DNA of 30,171 nt from Rhizophagus sp. LPA8_4_AMF (lineage: Eukaryota; Glomeromycota; Glomeromycetes; Glomerales; Glomeraceae), in contig JADRCO010000587.1 in assembly GCA_021464525.1 (NCBI GenBank), positions 1 to 30,171 of the forward strand, written 5' to 3'. How positions within the stretch are numbered: position 1 is the first letter of the stretch; each line of letters begins with the position of its first letter. The notes below the pieces were generated by a model. The model saw only the letters and a program-made list of their open reading frames with translations, ran no database searches and was not told the origin of the DNA. Positions 10,518-23,200 of this stretch are shown piece after piece. The position numbers and the translations under genes are program-made.

Positions 10518-10728
10518 TTGCGGGCCATAGTACCCCTATGTATAGTATCCCCCCTTTCTTACGTGAAAAAGTTACTTTTTCTATTCTTTATATCGATTTT
10601 ATTATTTAGAGAATCGAATTTTGGTCAGAAATTATATGTAAATAATTTTGTGATTATTATACAAGCTTTTGAAATATATGCTATTATAATAAAACTTTGA
10701 GTTATAGACGTGGTAGTACGGCCCGTAA
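10518..10728. mobile_element. Candidate MITE, about 211 bp
   Basis: Imperfect terminal inverted repeats of 17 bases (TTGCGGGCCATAGTACC at the left, TTACGGGCCGTACTACC as the reverse complement of the right end; 3 mismatches) enclose an AT-rich interior with no transposase. GC-rich ends stand out from the surroundings. No convincing target duplication is seen. Confidence 0.4.
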
Positions 10729-11228
10729 GAGCTTAATTTCGGCTTTGCTGATCATTTTTATTTTTATATTGCAAGGTGAACCAGATTACAGTAATTAATT
10801 ACATGAGAATACAAAAGAAACAGAGGCAATTTTACATATACACAGTAATCAAGACGCAGAGCCTTTTTTTTACAAGAACAGGGCATCGCCACTTTGACAA
10901 AAAAAGGGGAGGTGGGAACTCGCCTTTGCCGATCATTTCCAATGCGGTTTTTCGAAAATCAAAAACGTGATATTTCAAAACTACTTTTGCCACTCCAAAC
11001 AAACTTGCAAAGTAGCCAAAGATACATCCACTTGTGACCTTCAGAAGCTTATATATTTTGTATTAAGAAAATTTCTCTGTCTGCGCAGTAATGACGCTTG
11101 CCAATTGACAATTGACACGTTCCGGACGTACAAAATTTGTTTATGATCAACATTTTTGCATAGCATTTTGCATAAATTACATAAATATTATTACCATATA
11201 TATCCATATTAATAAGACGTTTAATAAA
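10729..11228. other. Intergenic, locally GC-richer
   Basis: GC content is higher than nearby, with a near-duplicate word pair (CGGCTTTGCTGATCAT at about 10740 and CGCCTTTGCCGATCAT at about 10921). No coding frame is convincing. It may be transposon debris or the upstream region of the kinase gene. Confidence 0.4.
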
Positions 11229-11236
11229 TATAAAAA
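11229..11236 (+). promoter_or_regulatory. TATA-like box before the candidate kinase gene
   Basis: TATAAAAA lies 58 bases before ATG 11294, a sensible distance for a short leader. The leader has AGGAGAATTTTGATATAATT and no upstream ATG between box and start. The assignment depends on the gene model being right. Confidence 0.35.
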
Positions 11237-11293
11237 AAAGATATTTACATCGTCTTTTCCAGTTAAGGAGAATTTTGATATAATTATATAATC

Positions 11294-14200
11294 ATGGCTC
11301 ACAGTAATGGTAAAGGTATTAAAATCATATGCATAGTATACAAATTTTGAATTCTAAAATTTTAAACAAATTTGCAATATGATAAAAACTAGTTTCCAGT
11401 AGTACTGAAGAACTTGTAGAAAGTGGCACTGAAGAATTTGAAGGAAGTGGCACTGAAGAATTTGAAGGATATGGCACTGAAGAATTTGAAGGAAGTGACA
11501 CTGAAGAATTTGAAGGATATGGCACTGAAGAATTTGAAGGAAGTGGCACTGAAGAAATTGAAGGAAGTAGTACCAAGGAATCCAAAGGCAAATATAATAT
11601 ATTAAACAAGCTGATTTATTAGTTTTATTTAATTATTAGGTAGTATTATATGTAAATAATTAATTTAAACTAACTATATTATATATCTTATTTTGTATAA
11701 CTAAATAATTACTATAGTTTGTAAGTTATAAGTTATTTAAATCTTTATTTCTTTATTTTACTTTACATAATAATCAAGTAACTAAATTCTTTGTTCAAAT
11801 AACTACTTAATATTACAGATGGTAAGTTACAATATTTAAAAATTATTTGTTTAATAATGTTTCATATATTTCAACTAATTATATTCTTCATTTATATAAT
11901 TAGATTGTAAGTTATATATTTAATTTACGGTGTATGCATGTATTATGTCTAATAAATTAACTAATTAATAATTGATAATATTAAAGGGTGTAAGTTGTGT
12001 GTTATCTATATTTCTATTATTTATATAATTTAAGCAACTAAATTCTTTATTTAAAAAATTATTTGGTAATTTATACTAGATGGTAAGTTATAATTTATTT
12101 AATTATTTCTATTATTTCATGTCTATATAACTAAATTCATTGTTTAAAAAATTATTCAATAATATAGGGAGTAAGTTATTTATTTAATTCTATTATCACA
12201 TATTTTATAATATTTACATACAATTTAAACTACTAAATTCTTTTTTTTATTTGATAATTTCATTTAGTTGGTAAGTTATAAGTTATTTATTTAGTTCTAT
12301 TATTACATATTTGTATAATGCTTGCATATAATTTAAACTAACTAAATTCTTTATTTAAAAATTATTTATTAATATAGTTCGTAAGTTATTTATAAATTCT
12401 AATATTATTTATTAAAATCTATTATTATTACGTATTTATATAATTTACATATAATTTAAATTAACTAAATTCTTTATTTAACAATTATTTATTAATATAG
12501 CGAGTAGGTTATTTTATTAATTTTATTAATATATTCATATAATATTTATATATAATTTAAACTAACTAAATTCTGCATTCAAAATAATATAGCTTGTAAG
12601 TTATTTCCATTATTACATCATATTTATATAAGATTTACATATAATTTAAACTAATTAAATTCTTATTAAAAAATTATTTGGTAATTTCTTTAAGTTGGTA
12701 AGTTACAAGTTATATATTTAATTCTATTATTTATATATTTATATTTAATTTAAACCAACTAAATTCTTTATTTAAAATTAATATAATGATATAGAGAGTA
12801 AGTTATTTATTTAATTCTATTATTATTACGAATTTATATAATATTTACATATAATTTAAACTGCTTAAACTGTCTAAATTCCTTATTCCTTTTTAAAAAT
12901 TGTTAATTATATAGTGTGTAAGTTATTTATTTACTCTATTATTACGTATTTATATAATATTTGCATATAATTTAAACTAACTAAATTATATATTTAAATA
13001 ATTATTAGATGGTATGTTATGATTTATTTGTTTATACAGTATTTACATATAATATAAACTAACTAAATTCTTTATTTAAAAAATTATTTGGTAATTTATA
13101 TTAGATGGTAAGTTAAAATTATTTATTCAACTATATATTTACATAATATTTACATATAAAGTAAACTAACTAAATGCTGTATTTAAAACTTATTTAATAA
13201 TGTAGGGAGTAGGTTATTCATTTAATTCTACTATTACATATTTATATAATACTTACAAATCATTTATACTAACTAAATTATTTATTTAATAAAATAGAGA
13301 GTAAGTTATAATTTATTTATTTAATTCCATTATCACATATAATCTAATGTCACTAAATTAATAAACTATTTGGTAATTTATATATATTAGATGGTAAGTT
13401 ATAATTTATTTATTCAACTACATATTTACATAGTATTTACATATAACAATTTTTATTTAAAAATTATTTAATAATATAGGGTGTAAGTTATTTATTTAAT
13501 TAAATTATTACATATTTATATATAATATAAACTGACTAAATTCCTTATATAAAAAATTATTTGGTAATTTCTTTTAGTTGGTAAGTTACAAGTTATTTAT
13601 TCTTTTTATTACATATTTATATAATATTTACACTAACTAAACTGTTCGTTTAAAAATTATTCTTTTAGTTGGTAAGTTATAAGTTATTTATTTAATTCCA
13701 CTATTACATATTTTTATAACAATATTTACATATAATTTAAATAAACTAAATTCTTTAATTTAAAAATTACTCGGTAATTTATATTAGATGGCAAGTTACT
13801 ATTTATTTATTTGTTTCTATTATCCACATATTTATGTAATGCTGTAAATATATGTAGAAACTAACTAAATTCTTTATCTAAAATTATTTAAAAATATGAT
13901 AGGGAGTAAGTTATTCATTTAATTCTATTATTACATATTCACATATTATCTAAACTAATTAAATTCTTTATTTAAAAAATATCAACAATATAGGGAGTAA
14001 GTTATTTATTTAATTCTATTATTACATATTTATAATATTTACATATAATTTAAATTAACTAAATTCTTTATTTAAAAAACTATTATATATAAACATATAT
14101 TTGGTAATTTATTATTTTAGATCGTAAGTTACAGTATAAAGTTATTTATTTAATTCTGTTATTATACATTTACATAATATTTACGTATAATATAAACTAA

Positions 14201-17200
14201 AATTTTTATTTAAAAAATTATTGTTAATAATATAGAGAGTAAGTCATTTATGCTATTATAACATAATATATAATTTTTACATTTAATTTAAACTAACTAA
14301 ATTCTTTATTTAATAATATAGAGAGTAAGTTATTTATTTAATTCTATCATTATATATTTATATAATATTCGCATAATATTTACGTATAATTTAATCTAAC
14401 TAAATCCTTTATTTAAAAAAATTTATTTATTAATATAGTTTGTAGGTTATTTATTCTATAATTACTATAATTACATATCCATCAGGTATCACGTGATTTT
14501 TATAAAAATTGCAAATATTTAAAATCACATGATACCGTATAAATCACTTATTTGTTATAATGGGAAGGCTTCTGCAGATCCCGGGAACAACCAATCAAAT
14601 TTAATTTACAAATATAACAGTTATTCAGCATTTCGTGAATTACCATTATTTATATAATATTTGTATATAATTTAAACTAACTAAATTCTTTATTTAAAAA
14701 ATTATTTGATAATATAGATCGTAAGTTATTTACTTAATTCTTTTATTCCGTAATATCCATATAAAATTTAATCTAACTAAATTCTTTATTTAAAAATTAT
14801 TTAATAATAGAGAGTAAGTTATTTATTTAATACCATTATTACATATTTATTTAAACTAACTAAATTCTTTATTTAAAAAATTATTTAATAATATAGGGAG
14901 TAAGTTATTTATTTAATCACAACTATTACATATTTGCATAATACTTATATAATTTAACCAAATAAATTCTTTATTTAAAAAATTATTGTTATTTGGCAAT
15001 TTATTTAGATAGTAAGTTATAAGTTATTGATTATTACATATTTACATATACTTTTTTAAATATAATTTAAACTAACTAAATTATTTATTTATAAAATTAT
15101 TTTATAATATAGAGAGTAAGTTATTTAATTCTATTATTACATATTTATATGATATTTACAAATAAATTAAAATAACAATTCTTTATTTAATAATATAGAG
15201 AGTAATTTATTTATTTAATTCTATTATTACATATTTATATAAAATTTACATATAATTATATCCAACTAAATTCTTTATTTAAAAAATTATCTAATGAAAT
15301 AGGGTGTAAGTTATTATTTAATTCTATTATTACATATTTACATACTATTTGCATTTAATTCCATTATTAATACATACTCATTTATTTATTTTAGGCTGTA
15401 AGTTATAAGTTATTTATTTAATTCAACTATTACATATGTATATATACTAATAAATAATATAAACTAAATTCTTTATTTAAAAGATATAGCTCGTAAGTTA
15501 TTTATTTAGTTCTATTATTACATATTTATATTTCACTCATATATAGTTTTAACTAAATAATTATTTAATAATGTAGAGGGTAAGTTATTTATTTATTTCT
15601 ATTATTACACATTTGTACAATTATATATATAATTTATACTAACTAAAATTCTTTAATTTGATAATTACTTTTAGATGGTAAGTTATAATTTATTTATTTA
15701 ATACTATTATTTTATTATTTACATACGATTTAAACCAATTAATTCTTTATTTAAAAAATTATTTGCTAATTACTTTTAGATGGTAGTTATAATTTATTTA
15801 TTCAATGCTATTATTATATATTCATATAATATACACATATAATTTTAACTAACTGAATTCTTTATTTAAAAATTATTTAATAATATACTAGCTCGTGAGT
15901 TATTTATTTAATCATATTATTACTTGTTTATATAATTTTTGCATACATGTAATTTAAACTAACTACTTAAAAAATTATTTAATAATATAGTTCGTAAGTT
16001 ATTTATTTAATCCTATTATTAAATATTTACATAATTTTTACATATAATTAAACTAATTAAATACTTTATTTAAAAATTATTTGATAATTACTTTTAGATG
16101 GTAAGTTATAATTTATTTATTTAATACTATTATTATATTATTTACATATAATTTAAACTAATTAATTCTTTATTTAAAAAATTATTCGATAATTACTTTT
16201 AGATGGTAGTTATAATTTATTAATTTAATGCTATTATTATATATTTGTATAATATTTACACATAATTTAAACTAACTGAATTCTTTATTTAAAAAATTTT
16301 TTAATAATATACTAGCTTGTGAGTTATTTGTTTAATCATATTATTACTTTTTTATATAATTTTTGCATACACGTAATTTAAACTAACTACTTAAATAATT
16401 ATTTAATAATATAGTTCGTAAGTTATTTATTTAATCCTATTATTAAATATTTATGTAATTTTTACATATAATTAAACTAACTAAATTCCAATTATTTAAT
16501 AATATAGTTCGTAAGTTTTTTTTATTTATTCCTATTATTACGCATTCTATATAGCAACCATATATAATTTAAATTAAATTCTTTATATATAAAACTATTT
16601 AATAATATAGAGTGTAAGTTATCTAATTAATTCTATTATTATATATTTATACAATGTTTACACATAAGTTAAAACTAACTAAATTCTTTATGTGCAATTT
16701 AATAATATAGATGGTAAGTTATTTATTTTACATTTTCATATAATTTAAACTAACTAAATTATTGACTTAAAAATTATTTAATAATATAGAGAGTAAGTTA
16801 TTTAATTAATTCTATTATTGCATATTTAATACTTAAATATAATACAAAATTAACTAATTCTTTATTCAATAATATAGGGAGTAAGTTATTTATATAATTC
16901 TATTATTACATATTTACATAACATGCATAACATTTGCATATAATTTAAACTAACTAAATTCTTCATTCAATTTAAAATTATTTGATAATTGATAATTTCT
17001 TTTAGTTGGCAAGTTATAATTTTATTTATTTAATTCTATTATTACATATTTAACATTATTTAATATAATTTAAACTAACTAAATTCTTTATATTTAAAAA
17101 TTATTTAATAATATAGAGAGTAAGTTATTTATTAATTCTATTATTACATATTTATATAATATTTACATATAAGTTAAAACTAACTAAATTCTTTATATAT

Positions 17201-20200
17201 AAATTGTTTATTAATATAGGGGGTGAGTTACTTATTTTACATTTCATATAATTTAAACTAACTAAATATTTTATTTAAAAATCATTTAATAAAATAGAGA
17301 GTAAGTTCTTGTTATTATATTATTACGTATTCATACAATACATACATGCATATAATTTAAATTAACTAAATTCTTTATTCAATAATAATATAGGGAGTAA
17401 GTTATTTACATAATTCTATTATTACATACTTGCATAACATTTGTATGTAATTTAAACTAATTAAATTCTTTAATTTTTTAGTTGGTAAGTTTTGAGTCAT
17501 TTATTTAATTGTATTATTACATATTTATATGTACTGTAACTAAATTCTTTATTTAAAAAAATTATTTAATAAAATAGAGGGTAAGTAATTTTTAATTGGA
17601 TTTTGAAATCTATTGACTGGTCAATATATCAACCCTGATGTTGTCCTGCATCACAGCATTAAAAACTTAAGCTATGAAAGTAATATGGCAAATAGGATTT
17701 AATGCTGAAAAATTTCAAGTTCTCAAACACTTAGGTAATTTTTGAAAAGTGGGGTGTGTCATTAGGTGACGACTAAGGGTTGATACATCAACTGGTCAAT
17801 AAATTGCTCTTTCTTTTTAATTCTATTATTACATATTTATATAATATTTCCATATAATTAAAATTAACTAAATTCTTTATTTAAAAATTATTTAATAATA
17901 TAGGGAGTAAGTTATTTTTAATTGTATTATTACATATTTATATAATATTTCATGTAATTTAAATTACTAAATTCTTTATTTGCAAAATTATTTAATAATA
18001 TAGAGAGTAAGTTATTATACAATTATATATTATATATTAATATAATATCAATATTAAGCAAATTCTTTATTTAAAAATTTAATAATATAGTTCGTAAGTT
18101 ATTTATTTGATTCTATTATTACATATTTATATAATATTTGCGTATAATTTAAGCTAACTAAATTCTTTATTTAAAAATTATTCAATAATTTAGGGAGTAG
18201 TAAGTTACTTGTTTAATTCTATTATTGCATATTTATATAATATTTACATACATATAATTTAAACTAACTAAATCCTTTATTTAAAAAATTATTCAATAAT
18301 ATAGAGAGTAAGTTATTGTTTAATTTTATTATTTCATATTATTTAATTTACATACATATAATTTAAACTAACTAAATATTTTATTTAAAAATTATTTAAT
18401 AATATAGTTTATAAGTTACCTATATAATTCTATTACTACATATTATATAATATTTAAATGCATATAATTTAAACTAACTAAATTCTTTATTTAAAAAACT
18501 ATTTAATAATATAGTTCGTAAGTTATTTATTTAATTCTATTATTACATATTTACATAATGTTTGCGTATAATTTAAAATAACTAAATTCCTTTATTCAAT
18601 TTAAAATTATTTGATAATTTCTTTTAGTTGGTAAGTTATAATTTTGTTTATTCAATTCTATTATTGCATACTTAACATATTTACATAAGGTTTATATAAT
18701 TTAAACTAACTAAATTCTTTAAATATAAAAAATCATTTAATAATTTAGAGAGTAAGATATTTATTTAATTCTATTATTACATATTTATATAATATTACAT
18801 ATGCTAAAATTACTAAATTCTTTATTTTTAATAATATAGAGAGTAAGTTACTTTTTAATTGTATTATTACATATTTATATAATATTTCATCTAATTTAAA
18901 TTACTAAATTCTTTACTTGTAAAATTATTAATAATATAGAGAGTAAGTTATTATTCAATTATATATTACATATTAATATAATATTAATATTAGACAAATT
19001 CTTTATTTTAAAAATTTAATAATATAGTTCGTAAGTTATTTATTTGATTCTATTATTACATATTTATATAATATTTGCGTATAATTTAAGCTAACTAAAT
19101 TCTTTATTTAAAAATTATTTAATAATTTAGGGAGTAGTAAGTTATTTGTTTAATTCTATTATTACATTATTTACATGCATATAATTTAAACTAACTATAT
19201 TCTTTATTTAAAAAATTATTTAATAATATAGAGAGTAAGTTATTGTTTAATTTTATTATTTCATATTTATATAATTTACATACATATATTTTGAACTAAC
19301 TATTAAAAATTATTTAATAATATAGTTTATAAGTCATCTATATAATTCTATTAATATAATACTTACATGCATATAATTTAAACTAACTAAATTCTTTATT
19401 TGAAAAATTATTTAATAATATAGTTCGTAAGTTATTTAATTCTATACATATTTACATAACATTTGCGTATAATTTAAACTAACTAAATTCCTTTATTCAA
19501 TTAAAATAATTTGATAATTTCTTTTAGTTGGTAAGTTATAATATTGTTTATTTAATTCTATTATTACATACTTAACATATTTACATAATTTTTAATAAAA
19601 TTTAAACTGACTAAATTCTTTATATATAAAAAAATCATCTAATAATATAGAGAGTAAGTTATTTATTTAATTATATTATTACATATATATAAAATATTAC
19701 ATATAAGTCAAAATTAACTAAATTCTTTATGTACTAATATAGGGAGTAAGTTATTTATTTTACATTTCATATAATTTAAACTAACTAAATTCTTTATTTA
19801 TAAAATCATTTATAATATAGAGAGTAAGTTATTATTTAATTATATTATCACATATTCATATAAATATAATTTAAATTAACTAAATTCTTTATTTAATAAT
19901 ATAGGGAGTAAGTTATTACCTAATTCTATATAATTCAATTCTATTATTACATATTCATAAAATATACATAATTAATTTGGACTAACTAAATTTTTATTTT
20001 AAATAATTTATAGCTTGTGAGTTATTACATAATTCTATTATTACATATTTGTATATAATATTTGCATAGTATTTACAAATTCTTTATTTAATAAATTATT
20101 TATTAATATAGGGAGTAAGTTATTTATTTAATTCTATATAATTCAATTCTAATATTACATATCCATAAAGTATGCATAATTAATTTGAACTAACTAAATT

Positions 20201-23200
20201 TTTATTTTGAATAATTTATAGCTTGTGGGTTATTTACATAATTCTATTATTACATATTTCATATAGTATTTGCATAGTATTTACAAATTCTTTATTTAAT
20301 AAATTATTTATTAATATAGGGAGTAAGTTATTTATTTAATTCTATATAATTCAATTCTAATATTACATATCCATAAAGTATGCATAATTAATTTGAACTA
20401 ACTAAATTTTTATTTTGAATAATTTATAGCTTGTGGGTTATTTACATAATTCTATTATTACATATTTCATATAGTATTTGCATAGTATTTACAAATTCTT
20501 TATTTAATAAATTATTTATTAATATAGGGAGTAAGTTATTTATTTATTCTATTACAACATATTTATATATTATTTCTCATGATTTAAACCAATTGAATTC
20601 TTTATTTCAATAATTATTTCACAACCTTAGTTGGTGAGTTACAATTTTTTTATTTAATTCTATTATTACGTATTTATATTTATCTATATATAATTTAAAC
20701 TAACTAAATTCTTTATTTAAAAAATTATTTAATGATATAGAGAGTGAGTTATTTATTTAATTCTATTATTATATATTTATATAATACATATATTTAATTT
20801 AAACTAATTAATTTATTATCTAAATGTTGCAGTTTGTGAGTTGTTTACTCAATTCTATTATACATATTTATATAATGTTTGCATACAGTTTAAACTAATT
20901 AAATTCATTATTTAAAAAATTATTTGGTAATTTCTTAGTTGGTAAGTTACAATATATTTAAATTTATTTATATAATTTTATTATTACATATTTATGTAAT
21001 ATATGCGTATAATTTAAACTAATAAATTCTTTATTTAATAAATTATTTGATAACTTCACTTAGATGGTAAGTTACAAGTTATTTATTTATTTCAATTGTT
21101 ATATTTTATATAATATTTACGTATAATTTAAGCTAAACTAAATTCTTTATTTAAAAAATTATTTAATAATGTAGGGAGTAAGTTATTTATTTGTTCTATT
21201 GTTACATAATATTTGCATATATTTTGAACTAAAAAATTCTTTGTTTTTAATAATATAGTTCGTAAGTAACTTGCTTAGTTATTAATTATTACATATTTAT
21301 ACAATACTTACATATGATTTCAACTAACTAAATGCTTTATTTAAATAATTGTTTAGTTCGTAAGTTCTTTTTTTAGATCTATCATTATATATTAAATATT
21401 GTTTACATATAATTTTACTAATTAAACTCTTTATTTAAATATTATTTAATATATAGGGAGTATGTTATTTATTTAATTACATTATTACACATTATATTAA
21501 TTTAAACTAGCTAAACTCTTTATGTAAAACAATTATTAAATAATATAGAGAGTAAGTTTATAATTCTATTGTTACATATTTGTCTAATGCTTGCATATAA
21601 TTTAAACTAACTAAATTCATTACTTAAAAATTATTTATTAATATAGTTCGTAAGTTATTTATTTGATTCTATTATTACATACTCTATATAATAGTCACAT
21701 TTATTTAAACTAACTAATTCTTTATTTAAAAATTCTTATTAATATTAGTTCGTAAGTTATTTATTTAATTCTATTATTACTTATTTATACGGTATTTGCA
21801 TATAATTTAACAAATTCTTTATTGAAAATTTTTGATTAATAATATAGTTCGTAAGTTATTTATTTGATTCTGCTATTGCATATTCATATGATATTAATAT
21901 ATAATTTGACTAAAAATATTTTATTAAATATAATAATATAGTTTGTAAGTTATTTACTTAATTACATAAATATAATATATATAATTTTTACATATTTTGA
22001 ACTAACTAAATTCTTTATTTAAAAATTATCTAATAATTTAGTTCGTAAGTAATTTTATTCATTATTACACATTTATATAATATTTTGTATGATTTAAACT
22101 AACTAAATTTTTATTTAAAAATTAATTAATAATATAGTTCGTAAGTTATATATTTAATTTTATTATTGCATATTTATATAATATTTGAACTAACTAAATT
22201 ATTTAAAAAATTTTTTAATAATTCAGTTTGTAAGTTATTTGTTTAATTCTATTATTACTCATTTATGTAACATTTTGTATATAATTTGAGCTAACTAAAT
22301 TCTTTTGTTTAAAAAATTATTTGGTAATTTCTTTAGTTGGTAAGTTAAAAGATATTTATTTAATTTTATTGTTATATGTTTATACATTATTTGCATAAAT
22401 ATCTAAATTCTTTACTTAAAATTATTTAATAATTTAGTTCGTAAGTTATTTATTTATTCCTGGTATCACATGTTTGTATAATAATTGCATATAATCTAAA
22501 CTGACTAAATTTTCTCTTAAAAAATATTTAATAATATAGAGAGTAAGTTATTTATTTAATTCTATTATTATATATTTTTAATATTTACAATATAATTTAA
22601 ACTAACTTAATCCTTTATTTAAATAATACAGTTCGTAAGTTATTTATTTAATTATATTATTACATATTTATATAACATTTACATAATTTAAACTAACTTA
22701 ATTCTTTGTTTTAATAATATAAGTTCGTAAGTTATTTTATTTAATTCTATTATCACATATTTATATAATATTTATAATTTAAACTAACCAGTTAGAAACT
22801 TGCTTTATAATATAGAGAGTAAGTTATTTATTTAATTTTATTATTACATATTTATATAATATTTACATATAAATTATACTAACTAATTTCTTTATTTAAA
22901 TTAATAAAGAGAGTAAGTCGATTATATCACTCATTTATAAAATATTTATATAATAATTTAAACTAACTAAATTCTTTATATAAAATATTATTCAATAATA
23001 TAGTTTGTAAGTCATTTATTGAATACTATTTTTACATGTTTATACAATATTTGCATATAGTTTAAACTAACTAAATTCTCTATTCAAAAAATTATTTGAT
23101 AATTTATATTAGTTGGCAAGTTATAAGTTATTTTTAATTCTATCATTACATATTTATTTAATATTTGCATATAATTTAAACTAACCAAATTCCTTATTTG

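Larger units (their letters stand above)
17904..20530 (+). other. Microexons 59-85 (positions and codons)
   Basis: First base of each spacer: GGA 17904; AGA 18004; TTC 18091; GGA 18194 (followed by GTA, so 6 nt before GTAAGT); AGA 18305; TTT 18408 (donor ATAAGT); TTC 18515; TTG 18628; AGA 18749; AGA 18840; AGA 18940; TTC 19028; GGA 19131 (again plus GTA); AGA 19232; TTT 19326 (ATAAGT); TTC 19424; TTG 19528; AGA 19651; GGA 19743; AGA 19821; GGA 19905; CTT 20014; GGA 20112; CTT 20222; GGA 20320; CTT 20430; GGA 20528. Donors after CTT are GTGAGT or GTGGGT. The two 6-nt spacers can be read as two codons or as GGA before a GTAGTA donor; both keep frame. Confidence 0.8.

Noticed and set aside
10518..10970. 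Two plus-strand frames of about 60 codons
   Set aside because: Low-quality composition; the first lies within a candidate MITE and the second has no supporting motif.
11423..11605. Plus-strand LKNLKEVA-repeat frame as the coding frame of exon 2
   Set aside because: It starts at GTG with a TAG two codons upstream and cannot be joined to ATG 11294; its donors would give phase 0. Kept only as an alternative because phase 0 of the array is also stop-free.
11325..11609. Minus-strand frame with SNSSVPLP repeats
   Set aside because: It is the reverse reading of the 24-bp repeat, which is open in several frames because its length is a multiple of three; the plus-strand acidic frame connects with flanking splice phases.
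20431..20613. 60-codon open frame inside the array
   Set aside because: It runs across intron-like units with hydrophobic AT-driven composition; a by-product of the 208-bp duplication.
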